Shown here: positions 1 to 7,899 of the stretch, piece by piece | Layout of the letters: the number at the start of each line of letters is the position of its first letter | How positions within the stretch are numbered: position 1 is the stretch's first letter | Assembly (NCBI GenBank): GCA_016296195.1 | Contig: JAEDJU010000034.1 | Coordinates: 1 to 11,570, forward strand | Reading direction: 5' to 3' | Length of the DNA stretch: 11,570 bases | DNA from: Candidatus Methanomethylophilaceae archaeon | GTDB lineage: Archaea > Thermoplasmatota > Thermoplasmata > Methanomassiliicoccales > Methanomethylophilaceae | The notes under the pieces: generated by a model | The model's database searches: none | Told to the model about the DNA's origin: nothing | Seen by the model: only the letters and a program-made list of their open reading frames with translations | Program-made: the position numbers and the translations under genes

Positions 1-1
1 G

Positions 2-40
2 ATAGTTCCATACATCCGTTCCCATTACGGTCGGTCATGA
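2..40 (+). CDS. C-terminal end of an upstream gene (partial)
   Basis: The window opens inside a reading frame whose last 12 codons read IVPYIRSHYGRS and end in TGA at 38-40. The stop overlaps the hypF start codon in an ATGA arrangement, the usual junction of translationally coupled genes on this strand. No domain can be recognised from 12 residues. The hypF frame is also open to the left edge, so the assignment rests only on the ATGA overlap. The gene would be upstream in the same operon and could be another hydrogenase-maturation or cobamide gene, but nothing visible decides this. Confidence 0.4.
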   Translation: MVPYIRSHYGRS

Positions 41-2202
41 AGGTCGTGATCAAGGGAACCGTACAGGGGGTCGGATTCAGACCGGCGGTGTATCGTGCGG
101 CGGTTGAGGCAGGAGCCTCCGGAACGGTCCGCAACGACGGTTCCAACGTCATCATAGACAGCGATGACGTCGAAGGGATCCTCGACATACTTCTGAGCGA
201 ACTCCCTCCGTTGGCCAAGGTGGATTCCATAGAGAGGATCGACACCCCGTACGACGGACCAGAGGGATTCTCCATCATCGGTTCCGGGGATGGCGGGAAC
301 GGAGCATCAATTCCGACGGACAGCTGCGTATGCGATGATTGTCTGAAGGAGATGTTCTCATCCGGTAGACGCGGAAACTATCCGTTCACAACCTGCACCA
401 GCTGCGGACCGCGCTTCACACTTCTCAGGAAGGTCCCCTACGACAGACCGAACACTTCCATGGACGGTTTCCCCATGTGTCCCGATTGTGGGAGGGAGTT
501 CTCCGAACCCTCGGACAGGAGATTCCATCATCAGACGATATGCTGTCCGGTCTGCGGACCATCCTACCACCTCCTCGACAGGGATGGGAAGGGGATCGAG
601 ACCAAGGATCCGATAAGATATCTGGCGGAAAGGCTCGATGAGGGCTGCATAGGTGTCGTGAAGGGATGGGGCGGAATGCACATCTGCTGCAACCTCGACA
701 TACTGCAGAGGATGAGGGACTGGTACGGCAGGAGGAACAAGCCCTTCGCCATCATGTGCAGGGATGTGGATGCCCTGCGCAGATACGCGGATCCCACCGA
801 CCCCGAACTGGAGATGGTCACATCACCCCACAGACCCATCGTCCTCATGAGGAAGGTCCCATCGGAGATGACGGAGATCGCATCACCCGGATTGGACAAC
901 ATCGGGATGTTCCTCCCGTACACGGGGATGCACCACATCCTCTTCTCCGAGATGGAACACGATGCCCTGGTGATGACATCCGCCAACATCCCCGGCGAAC
1001 CCATGATCATAGACAACGACAGGGTGTTGGAACTCGGTGCCGACTATTACCTTCTCCACAACCAACCGATAATCAACAGGGCGGACGACTCCGTGGTAAG
1101 GTTCCTCGGCGACAGGACGCAGTTCATCCGCAGGTCCAGGGGGAACATGCCCTATCACCTCGACACACCCCTCAAGGGGCATGTGGTCGCGGTCGGTGCA
1201 CAGGAGAACCTCACAGGATCCGTTGCCGCCGACGGCAGGATATGGCCCACACAGTACATCGGGAACGGTGAGAAGATCGGTGTCCCCGAATACCTGGAGG
1301 AGGCCGTCAGGATGCAGATGTCCCTTGTCGGATGCAGACCCCGGATCGTCGCAACAGACCTCCACCCGGGTTATTCCAACCGGCAGTTCGCCAAAAGACT
1401 GTGCGAAGAGTACGGTGCCGAGAGGATCGAGGTCCAGCACCATTGGGCACATGCGGCATCCCTCATGGCAGACAACGGGATCGATGAATGCGTCGCACTC
1501 ACATTGGACGGTACCGGACACGGTGATGACGGAACGGCATGGGGAGGGGAGGTCCTGTACTCCGACTACGACGGTTACGAGAGGGTCGGACACCTGGAGA
1601 CGATACCCCTACTCGGATCGGAGAAGGCCCTGTACGACCTCAGGAGGCTGAGGTTCGCCATAGATTCCATGAACGGTGACGAGAACCACGACTTCACCGA
1701 CAGGGAGGCCATGGTCCTCACCAAGCTAATGGACCGCAGCGTGAGGACATCGTCCTTCGGAAGGATATTGGATGCCCTGTCATTCTCGCTGGGGGTCTGC
1801 AGGGAGCGCACCTACGATGGGGAACCGGCGATGAGACTTGAACCCCTTCTCGCCCGCGGTAAGCTGATCGAAGGGTTCGAGGCCACATGTGAGAACGGTG
1901 TTGTGAGAACAGCAGAACTGTTCTCAAGGATCGGAAAGGGGCAGGAACCGGCGGATGTGGCATACTCCATCGTATATAATCTGATAGGTGAGTTGGTAGA
2001 TACAGCCATCTCAAAAGCGGATTCCGTAGGGACCAAGTATATAGGTCTTACGGGTGGGGTATCATACAACTCAAGCATAGCCAGCATGTTCAGGGATATG
2101 GTTATATCATCCGACCATATTCCAATCATACATAGGGACGTTCCCAACGGGGACGCCGGTATCTCGGTCGGTCAGGCCGCGATAGCATTGAGGAGGATAT
2201 GA
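37..2202 (+). CDS. hypF: Carbamoyltransferase HypF ([NiFe]-hydrogenase maturation)
   Basis: HypF uses carbamoyl phosphate and ATP to carbamoylate the C-terminal cysteine of HypE, the first step in making the cyanide ligands of the [NiFe] centre; it is cytoplasmic. The 721 residues show the full family order. An acylphosphatase-like domain comes first (GTVQGVGFRP at 7-16, with Arg15 and Asn33 in the expected places). Two zinc fingers follow (Cys99/102/120/123 and Cys148/151/170/173). A YrdC-like domain spans about 190-370 (VKGWGGMHICCNL, closing with SRGNMPYHL). The Kae1/HypF carbamoyltransferase domain runs to the end, with HHWAH at 468-472, GTGHGDDGTAWGGE near 492-505 and TGGVSYN near 672. 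Length is normal for HypF (about 750). The start is the Met before the acylphosphatase strand; I see no clear SD, in keeping with coupling to the upstream stop. The 3' end overlaps the next gene. A hydrogenase elsewhere in the genome is implied. Confidence 0.96.
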   Translation: MKVVIKGTVQGVGFRPAVYRAAVEAGASGTVRNDGSNVIIDSDDVEGILDILLSELPPLAKVDSIERIDTPYDGPEGFSIIGSGDGGNGASIPTDSCVCDDCLKEMFSSGRRGNYPFTTCTSCGPRFTLLRKVPYDRPNTSMDGFPMCPDCGREFSEPSDRRFHHQTICCPVCGPSYHLLDRDGKGIETKDPIRYLAERLDEGCIGVVKGWGGMHICCNLDILQRMRDWYGRRNKPFAIMCRDVDALRRYADPTDPELEMVTSPHRPIVLMRKVPSEMTEIASPGLDNIGMFLPYTGMHHILFSEMEHDALVMTSANIPGEPMIIDNDRVLELGADYYLLHNQPIINRADDSVVRFLGDRTQFIRRSRGNMPYHLDTPLKGHVVAVGAQENLTGSVAADGRIWPTQYIGNGEKIGVPEYLEEAVRMQMSLVGCRPRIVATDLHPGYSNRQFAKRLCEEYGAERIEVQHHWAHAASLMADNGIDECVALTLDGTGHGDDGTAWGGEVLYSDYDGYERVGHLETIPLLGSEKALYDLRRLRFAIDSMNGDENHDFTDREAMVLTKLMDRSVRTSSFGRILDALSFSLGVCRERTYDGEPAMRLEPLLARGKLIEGFEATCENGVVRTAELFSRIGKGQEPADVAYSIVYNLIGELVDTAISKADSVGTKYIGLTGGVSYNSSIASMFRDMVISSDHIPIIHRDVPNGDAGISVGQAAIALRRI

Positions 2203-3209
2203 TGAGCAACACCCTGTTCGTGCTCCTGGACGGAGCCGAAGACCACCCGAATCCGCAGATGGACGGAAAGAAGCCATTGGAATTGGCCGAGATGCCATTC
2301 CTCGAGAGGAAGGCACCGAACAGGATACGCACCACCGGACGCGGGTACACCCATCTGTTCCTCAACGAGTTCTTCACCGGTCACCCTCCGGAGATCCCCA
2401 GGGCGGCATTGGAGGCCATGGGACTCGGCATGTCCATAAAGGATGACAAGAGGACCGCCTACAGGCTCAGCCCAGCCGAGATCAGCGACGGGATGATCCA
2501 CTGGTCCTACCACTCCGCGGATTACTGTGACAGACTGATATCCACCGTCAAGGACAACATGGGCGTCCTGGACCCCTACGACCCCCAGATCGAGTTCTTC
2601 ATCGGGGGCAGAGCTGTCCTGACCATGGAATGCGATGATGTACCCGACCTACCCGCACCGCCTGTGGACTCCCCCTATGTGGAGGTCCCCGGTGTCCTCG
2701 GAGAGATGGTCACATCCGTCATGAGGGAAATGGACGGCATCACCGATTACCCCTGGGGTTGCGGCAAGTTCGGCCACCAGTACGATCCCGTCCCCGGGAT
2801 CAACAAGCTGACCGCCATATCCGACAGCCCCACATCCCTCGGGATATGCTCATCCCTGGGATTCGACATCAAGCTCATAGACGACCTGGACGAGAGGTTC
2901 CCCCTTGCGAGGGAGGCACTCGACCACGGTGATGTCTTCCTCCACGTCGACGAGGTGGACGAGTACAGCCATCAGAAGGACCCCTTCAAGAAGAGATGGG
3001 TGCTCGAACACACCGACGAGATGATGGAGGAGTACTTCTCCGATGTGGAGAACATAATCTACTTCGTGGACCACGGCACATCATGTGTAACAGGGGAGCA
3101 CATCCTGATGGATGTCCCCATGTGGACCAGCATAGACGCGGGATTCGAGCGTGACCAGCTCGTGCCCCTGAACAGGGTACTGACCACCCTCTTGGAGAAC
3201 AAATGGTGA
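2202..3209 (+). CDS. ApgM-like alkaline-phosphatase-superfamily protein, nucleophile apparently substituted
   Basis: This 335-residue protein resembles archaeal cofactor-independent phosphoglycerate mutase (ApgM), which is typically about 400 residues. Family landmarks: LLDG with Asp10; LEAMGLG at 70-76, matching the LEALGLG after the catalytic loop; Asp253-x3-His257; DH at 290-291; and His300. These match the metal ligands of the superfamily. The catalytic loop, usually G-(S/T)-(D/E)-x-A-H, reads GRGYTH (46-51), so Arg47 sits where the Ser/Thr nucleophile belongs; Thr50 is one possible replacement. The protein is also short in the middle. AGGAGG at 2191-2196 lies 5 nt before ATG 2202 and only 2 nt before ATG 2199, so I chose 2202; it shares one base with the hypF stop. 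cobT begins 4 nt after its stop. A glycolytic mutase role is doubtful. A phosphatase in cobamide assembly, such as for alpha-ribazole phosphate, is an inference from context only. Confidence 0.8.
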   Translation: MSNTLFVLLDGAEDHPNPQMDGKKPLELAEMPFLERKAPNRIRTTGRGYTHLFLNEFFTGHPPEIPRAALEAMGLGMSIKDDKRTAYRLSPAEISDGMIHWSYHSADYCDRLISTVKDNMGVLDPYDPQIEFFIGGRAVLTMECDDVPDLPAPPVDSPYVEVPGVLGEMVTSVMREMDGITDYPWGCGKFGHQYDPVPGINKLTAISDSPTSLGICSSLGFDIKLIDDLDERFPLAREALDHGDVFLHVDEVDEYSHQKDPFKKRWVLEHTDEMMEEYFSDVENIIYFVDHGTSCVTGEHILMDVPMWTSIDAGFERDQLVPLNRVLTTLLENKW

Positions 3210-3213
3210 AGAT

Positions 3214-4326
3214 ATGGAAGGATTCGAGCTACCGCCATCGTTGAGCGTGTACGGGAACGAGAAGATCGCGAAGGACATCGTGTCCAGGATCTGGGGGAAG
3301 AGGGGTGTTTTCACGTGCACCGTGGCGAACACCCGCACATCCACGATCCCGGGGGTTTCCGATGCCGGGGACACACCCGAACTCACCATGTTCACCCCCG
3401 CTGCGGATGCGGAGATACTGGTGAGCGGCAAGACAACCTGCATGAAAGGGATACCGATCAACCCCGGAGGGATCCCCACACCCGCGACCCTGACCAAGGC
3501 CGCACTGTCCCTGTCCAACATTCCGTACTACATAGTGAACGGAGGCTGCGAGGTCATCCCATATGTGCCGTACTTCGACATGGGTGGAAAATGCGGTGAG
3601 AAGATCATCACTGGACACTCTGTGGAGAACGTCCGCGAGATATACGAGAAGGGTTACATGCTGGGAGAGATGCTCGCGAGGGCATACGACTTCGTGATCA
3701 TCAGCGAGAGCTGCGCCGGAGGAACCACCACCGCACTTGCAGTCATGATGGCCATGGGTGTCCTGAAGGAGAACCTGGTCAGCAGCAGTTCCCCCAACAA
3801 CCCCAAGGAGCTCAAGAGCAGACTCGTAGCCGAGGCCCTTGAGGCCGCAGGTGTGAAACCCGGAGACCTGGCGGACGACCCGTTGAAGGCCATAGAACAC
3901 GTCGGTGACCCGATGATGCCCGCCAACATCGGTATACTCTGCGGAGCCGCCAAGTCGGTGCCTGTGATAGTGGGAGGAGGGACACAGCTGGCCGCGGTCA
4001 TCGCCGGTGCCGTGAAGCTCCACCCCGAGATCGTGGGCAACTTCTTCCAGGGAACGACCAGATGGCTCATGGGCGACCCCAACTCCAACATGAAGAAGAT
4101 CATGGACTCCATATCCCCGGACGTCCCGATCATCTACGTGAACGTGGACTACAGCGACAGCCCCTACGAGGGACTGCAGGCCTATGAATGGGGATTCATC
4201 AAGGAGGGTGTCGGATGCGGAGGCGCATCGGTCGGTGCCATAATCGAATCCTCGGGAAGGATAACCTGCCAGGACCTGGAGGACAAGGTCCACGAGATCT
4301 ACAAGGGGATCATGGGCTTCGAGTGA
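3214..4326 (+). CDS. cobT: Nicotinate-nucleotide:dimethylbenzimidazole phosphoribosyltransferase, archaeal type
   Basis: CobT transfers ribose 5-phosphate from nicotinate mononucleotide to the lower-ligand base, giving the alpha-ribazole-type nucleotide that CobS later joins to the corrin ring. The 370-residue protein has the features of the archaeal branch: an N-terminal TCTVANTRTSTIPGVSDAG stretch (34-52), the PxNPGGIPTPATLTKAAL segment (81-98), the SESCAGGTTTAL phosphate-binding-like loop, a GGGTQLAAV stretch, and KEGVGCGGASVGA near the C-terminus, where the family's glycine-rich end lies. Length is as expected. The ATG follows the preceding stop by 4 nt, with GGTGA at 3205-3209 as a weak SD. 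Its neighbours are the ApgM-like gene upstream and, converging from the other strand, cobY, cobS, cbiZ, cbiB and cobD, which fits the role. The natural base it activates cannot be read from the sequence. Confidence 0.93.
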   Translation: MEGFELPPSLSVYGNEKIAKDIVSRIWGKRGVFTCTVANTRTSTIPGVSDAGDTPELTMFTPAADAEILVSGKTTCMKGIPINPGGIPTPATLTKAALSLSNIPYYIVNGGCEVIPYVPYFDMGGKCGEKIITGHSVENVREIYEKGYMLGEMLARAYDFVIISESCAGGTTTALAVMMAMGVLKENLVSSSSPNNPKELKSRLVAEALEAAGVKPGDLADDPLKAIEHVGDPMMPANIGILCGAAKSVPVIVGGGTQLAAVIAGAVKLHPEIVGNFFQGTTRWLMGDPNSNMKKIMDSISPDVPIIYVNVDYSDSPYEGLQAYEWGFIKEGVGCGGASVGAIIESSGRITCQDLEDKVHEIYKGIMGFE

Positions 4327-4369
4327 GGCCCACCCTAAACACCCTTTCCCAACCATTTACATAGTTCTG

Positions 4370-4398
4370 AAGAAAAAATGAAGGGGTTTATGGAAAGG
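4370..4398 (-). terminator. Possible T-rich terminator after cobY
   Basis: The 72-nt gap between the convergent stops of cobT and cobY contains an A6 run on the + strand (4373-4378). On the - strand this is a T tract about 20 nt beyond the cobY stop, within CATTTTTTCTTC. Archaeal transcription commonly ends at such T tracts without a hairpin. I see no comparable T tract for the + strand cobT transcript in the gap, so cobT transcription may run into the 3' end of cobY. Confidence 0.4.
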
Positions 4399-5004
4399 TC
4401 ACTCCCTGAAGTAGGACCTCGCCAGGTCCAGCTCCTTGGGGGTGTTCATGTTGACCGCAAGCTCCGGCCAGTTGGTCTCGAAGAGATACTCCTCCAGATA
4501 ATCGCCCCTGAGCGTTCCCTCACGGTTCATTATACAGAGACCGGAGAGGACCCAATTCCTTCCACCGGACTCCCTTGTGTAGGAGGGGGTTATACCGACC
4601 CTCCTGACGGTCTCCTCGTCCACTACCGCTATTGCGGACTGCATCGTACCGGGTACGAAGTACTCGATGAAAGTGTCCACAACCTCCGTGGTCAGCAGGG
4701 GGAGGTCGGAGGGGCAGGTCAGTATGTAGTCGCCCTCCATGTTCCTGAACGCATCATGGATATCGTCCATGAAACTCTCCCCGGAGGTGCGGATGGTCTC
4801 GACACCGATGCTCTTCAGGTACTGCTCCGTCTCCAGGGTGTTGTCGCTGACCGATACCAGGACACGGTCGATATGGGAGGATCCGGACAGTGCGTCTATC
4901 ACCCTCTCCACCGTGTGCTTGTCACCGACAAGGTGCATGGGCTTCTCCACACCGCACTTACCCATACGGGTCCCCTTCCCACCTGCGTTCACGAGTGCCT
5001 GCAT
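4399..5004 (-). CDS. cobY: Adenosylcobinamide-phosphate guanylyltransferase
   Basis: CobY transfers GMP from GTP to adenosylcobinamide phosphate, giving adenosylcobinamide-GDP, the substrate of CobS. It is the archaeal non-orthologous replacement of bacterial CobU and has no kinase activity. The 201-residue protein starts with the nucleotidyltransferase signature NAGGKGTRMG (6-15), followed by EKPMHLVGDKH and a conserved TCPSDLPLLTTEVVD segment of the Rossmann-like fold, where the aspartate binds metal. Length matches the family (about 195-205). The ATG shares one base with the cobS stop (TGATG), with GGTGGTG a few bases upstream as an SD. It is the last gene of the cobD-cbiB-cbiZ-cobS-cobY operon. 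Confidence 0.93.
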   Translation of the reverse strand: MQALVNAGGKGTRMGKCGVEKPMHLVGDKHTVERVIDALSGSSHIDRVLVSVSDNTLETEQYLKSIGVETIRTSGESFMDDIHDAFRNMEGDYILTCPSDLPLLTTEVVDTFIEYFVPGTMQSAIAVVDEETVRRVGITPSYTRESGGRNWVLSGLCIMNREGTLRGDYLEEYLFETNWPELAVNMNTPKELDLARSYFRE

Positions 5005-5867
5005 CAGAACACCACCATGCAGATGGAGAATGTGAGGATCATGAAGAACATGACAGCGGGTCTGGAGATCTCGTTGGTCGCTCCCAGGATGTCACCGTTG
5101 ACCATGCCGAAGTTCCTGTTGGCTGTCCTCGCCATGATGCATCCCACGACCGAGGAGACGATCAGACCGACGATGAGCATCAGAACCCCTGCACCCATGA
5201 CATCTTCCAGATTGATGTTCCATATGAGATCGCACAGGAGTACTCCCAGGACCAACAGGACACATCCGCACACGACACTGACCACTATGGACCTTATCGC
5301 GGAATCACGGGTCGTCATGGCGACCTGTCTCCCGGCCATACCGTTTCCGGGCTTACCGAATGCCGCGGCGAACACCATGCCATTCTTCACGAGGACCTCC
5401 GTCAGGGGAGCCGCAAGGAACAGACAGACCAGACCCGCCATGGAGTAGATGGAGAACGATGTGAGCGTGACGATCAGCGCGACACCTATACCTCCGGCCC
5501 CCACGAGGGTGTCCTTCAGGGCACGGACATGGTCCTCCCTCTGACCGGAGACGATCATCCCGTCTCCGAAATCGGTCAATCCATCGAAATGGATGAACTT
5601 GCTACCGGCGTAGACGGTGAGCATTATCGTGATCGCGTTCAACATTCCGGAACCCATGCCCAGACATCTCTGCATCTCGGAGAGCAGGACAAGTTCCACG
5701 AGGATCAGCACACCGAACAGCACACCGACGATGGGAACGGCGTGGAACCTCTGTTCCATGGAATCCATGTCCCTCTGTGTGATGTCCAGATGCCAGAGGG
5801 TGAAGAAAGACACCATGCCACGCAAAGCGGACAGGGTGCTGGTACCCTCGGTCTTCTCATCGGTCAA
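5004..5867 (-). CDS. cobS: Adenosylcobinamide-GDP ribazoletransferase (cobalamin synthase)
   Basis: CobS is the membrane enzyme that joins adenosylcobinamide-GDP to alpha-ribazole (or its phosphate), releasing GMP and completing the nucleotide loop. The 287 residues form a multi-pass membrane protein with several hydrophobic helices. The metal-binding signature DGLTDFGDG is at 95-103, matching the family DGLxDxxDG, and NGDILGATNEISR near the C-terminus is typical. The start is TTG at 5867, overlapping the cbiZ stop by 4 nt (TTGA). GGAGG at 5876-5880 lies 8 nt upstream, and no in-frame ATG exists before Met18, which would cut into the first conserved stretch. The TTG may lower expression relative to its operon partners. 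It lies between cbiZ and cobY, its likely functional partners. Confidence 0.93.
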   Translation of the reverse strand: MTDEKTEGTSTLSALRGMVSFFTLWHLDITQRDMDSMEQRFHAVPIVGVLFGVLILVELVLLSEMQRCLGMGSGMLNAITIMLTVYAGSKFIHFDGLTDFGDGMIVSGQREDHVRALKDTLVGAGGIGVALIVTLTSFSIYSMAGLVCLFLAAPLTEVLVKNGMVFAAAFGKPGNGMAGRQVAMTTRDSAIRSIVVSVVCGCVLLVLGVLLCDLIWNINLEDVMGAGVLMLIVGLIVSSVVGCIMARTANRNFGMVNGDILGATNEISRPAVMFFMILTFSICMVVF

Positions 5868-6865
5868 TTCTCATTCCTCCTTATCAATGATGCCAGAACC
5901 TCTACGTAGGCATCGATGAGACCTCCCTCCTCCGGCAGCCCGATGCCGAAGAGGCCCCTGGTGACCGTGTCCATCGTCATCCTGGAACGACGGTCACCAT
6001 CCGCGGACATGGAGTCCACGCGGGCGGACATATGCATGAGGATGTCGAGGGATGAAGAGACATCATCCCTGGACAGCACCCTCCTGACAGTTACATCTGG
6101 ATCGGAACTGTCCGCCCTGACGGCGGCGGACCTGAGACGGTCCATGTATCCCAATCCATCCAGGACCCTGTACGGATCCTCTATGACCGGATGCTCCCCA
6201 CGTATGCGGAGCGCATATCCGACTGCGGCCCTCACGGCCCTTGCAGCGGCTATCCCGGGACCCGATCCCGTCCCGGTGTATGTCACACGGTCCCCACCGA
6301 TCGGTGAGAACACGGCCATCGAATCGGATGTGGTCCCGGTCTCCCTGTATCCCGCATCGGCAAGTGCAGCCGATTTGGCCTCCACCAACGGGATCATAAG
6401 GTTGACCTTGCCCTCCATCGTGAGGGGCACGGACGATATCACAGCAATGTTGATGGTCCCGGCAAGCATCCTCGCAGCCCTCTTCAACGAGAGCTCGTGA
6501 CGCTCCTGCCAATTCTCCAGAACCTCCCCCGCGACGACATGGTTGCTGAGACCGGCCGTGGCGACCGCATCCATATGGATCCCATCGTGATCGGAACCCT
6601 TCAGATTGAACACATGGTCCACCTCTGCGGCGGTCATCATGCCCACGGAATCCCCTGGAAGTCCCAATGCATCCCTCACGGATGATGCGTGTTCCACCGG
6701 ATCATCATGATGGTAGTCCTTTGGAACCTGCATTATGAAGAATGCGGAGGCGACGGTGTCACCCCCGTTCAGGACGGCCGAACTGAGGACCTCCATCGGG
6801 GAATCGAACCTGATGACACCGACCGGCAGTCCCTCGTGAACGAGGATCTCCTTGGAGACGATCAT
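5864..6865 (-). CDS. cbiZ: Adenosylcobinamide amidohydrolase CbiZ with extra C-terminal domain
   Basis: CbiZ cleaves the aminopropanol side chain of scavenged adenosylcobinamide, giving adenosylcobyric acid that CbiB can rebuild; it is the archaeal cobinamide-salvage route. Of 333 residues, about 1-222 are the CbiZ domain: SSAVLNGGD at 28-36, VGMMTAAEV at 74-82, GTINIAVISSVPLT at 136-149, VEAKSAALADAG at 161-172, TGTTSDS at 176-182. Residues 223-333 are extra, charged and mostly predicted helical. In known CbiS proteins a CbiZ domain is fused to a CobZ (PgpA-like) alpha-ribazole-phosphate phosphatase. Here I do not see the paired-aspartate motifs expected of PgpA, so I do not call CbiS. The ATG at 6865 shares one base with the cbiB stop (TGATG), with GGGGGA 8 nt upstream. 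The frame is open further upstream, but that part lies antisense-free inside cbiB and has no family match. Confidence 0.9.
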   Translation of the reverse strand: MIVSKEILVHEGLPVGVIRFDSPMEVLSSAVLNGGDTVASAFFIMQVPKDYHHDDPVEHASSVRDALGLPGDSVGMMTAAEVDHVFNLKGSDHDGIHMDAVATAGLSNHVVAGEVLENWQERHELSLKRAARMLAGTINIAVISSVPLTMEGKVNLMIPLVEAKSAALADAGYRETGTTSDSMAVFSPIGGDRVTYTGTGSGPGIAAARAVRAAVGYALRIRGEHPVIEDPYRVLDGLGYMDRLRSAAVRADSSDPDVTVRRVLSRDDVSSSLDILMHMSARVDSMSADGDRRSRMTMDTVTRGLFGIGLPEEGGLIDAYVEVLASLIRRNEN

Positions 6866-7893
6866 CAGAGAAGTCCCCCGATCCACTCCAGGATATCGAA
6901 GGTCACACCCTCCGCGAAGCACTGGACATGGACGCCCAGGACGACATAGAATATCAGACCGACGGTCAACAGGAACAGTACTGACGAGAGTTCCACGAGA
7001 CGACAGCATCTCCTGACATCCTCCGTCGTGGGCATGGGTCCGGTCCCCATGACATACACTCCCCTCTTCTCCATGCTTATACCCAAAACGGCCGCGACAG
7101 CCGTCATGGACCATCCGCTGTTGGGACTGGGGGTCTTGGTGTGCTCGGCCTTCGCGGCTGGAACGGAGGCCCTCCAATCCATGTGCAGGATCATTCCAGC
7201 AAGGGCGACGAAATATGGTGATACCCTCGATGTGATGAATCCGAGGACATCATCGAACTTGGCCGGGAAGAATCCCAACCTTCCATACTTCTCATTGAGA
7301 TAACCCCACATGGCATCCATCAGGTTGGCGCATCTGAACATGACCGCACCGGGGATACCGAACAATCCGAAGTACAAGACTGGTGAATACACTGAATCCA
7401 CAAGGTTTTCGGAGACAGTCTCGCAACAGGAGGATGCTATATGCTCCGCATCCATCCCCTTGGTGTTGCGACTGACGATCATCTGCACCTTGGCGGCGGC
7501 ATCCTCCACACGACCCTCATCCAGGTCCTTCCTGATGGGGTCGCAATGCTTCCTGAACGAGAATATCGCGAAGGATATCTTGAATATGAATGCGGATGCG
7601 ACGATCCACAGGACCTCACCGACCTCGGGCGAGACGATGTCCGACACATAGTAACGGCATACCGTCGTTATCAGCAGACCGATGCCGGAGAACAGGATGA
7701 ACACCAGCAGATATGACAGGAATCCGAGGACGGATGTCATCCTGGTACCCCTGTTCCTTATCCTGCGGTCGATGGCACCGAGGAGATTGCCCATCCACCT
7801 GAGCGGATGGATGGCGTTCGGGACCTCACCGATGAAACGGTCGATCAGCAGTGCGAGTACCACTATCAGAACCGCATCGATCCATATACTCAT
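6865..7893 (-). CDS. cbiB: Adenosylcobinamide-phosphate synthase CbiB
   Basis: CbiB is a membrane enzyme that attaches aminopropanol (or its phosphate, from CobD) to adenosylcobyric acid through an amide bond, closing the f side chain of the corrin ring. The 342-residue protein has an N-terminal membrane helix followed by HPLRWMGNLL (29-38), a second hydrophobic block (about 54-80), ETVSENLVDSVYSP (158-171, matching the family ExxxENLVDxxxxP) and HTKTPSPNSGWSMTAVAAVLG (251-271), the strongest family signature. A C-terminal membrane helix spans about 303-321. Length is normal. It begins 6 nt after the cobD stop and shares one base with the cbiZ start. Encoding CobD, CbiB and CbiZ together allows both de novo attachment and salvage remodelling of the side chain. 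Confidence 0.95.
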   Translation of the reverse strand: MSIWIDAVLIVVLALLIDRFIGEVPNAIHPLRWMGNLLGAIDRRIRNRGTRMTSVLGFLSYLLVFILFSGIGLLITTVCRYYVSDIVSPEVGEVLWIVASAFIFKISFAIFSFRKHCDPIRKDLDEGRVEDAAAKVQMIVSRNTKGMDAEHIASSCCETVSENLVDSVYSPVLYFGLFGIPGAVMFRCANLMDAMWGYLNEKYGRLGFFPAKFDDVLGFITSRVSPYFVALAGMILHMDWRASVPAAKAEHTKTPSPNSGWSMTAVAAVLGISMEKRGVYVMGTGPMPTTEDVRRCCRLVELSSVLFLLTVGLIFYVVLGVHVQCFAEGVTFDILEWIGGLL

Positions 7894-7899
7894 GGCCGA

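Noticed and set aside
3229..4356. Long 375-codon open frame on the - strand opposite cobT
   Set aside because: It mirrors cobT, which has clear family motifs. The antisense translation is rich in His, Gly and Val with no recognisable domain, as expected from a high-GC shadow.
4378..5448. 356-codon open frame on the + strand across cobY and cobS
   Set aside because: It is antisense to two well-supported genes, and its composition shifts midway without a domain.
4890..5909. 339-codon + strand frame opposite cobS
   Set aside because: It is extremely rich in His, Asp and Gln, typical of the complement of a membrane protein gene, and cobS motifs are intact on the other strand.
5864..6199. Calling cbiZ a CbiS fusion with a CobZ phosphatase
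   Set aside because: The C-terminal part lacks visible PgpA/CobZ aspartate motifs, so the fusion is kept as a hypothesis only.
6866..7177. N-terminal extension of cbiZ by 104 codons
   Set aside because: It lies inside cbiB in another frame and resembles no family. The ATG at 6865 has a good SD and begins the CbiZ domain.
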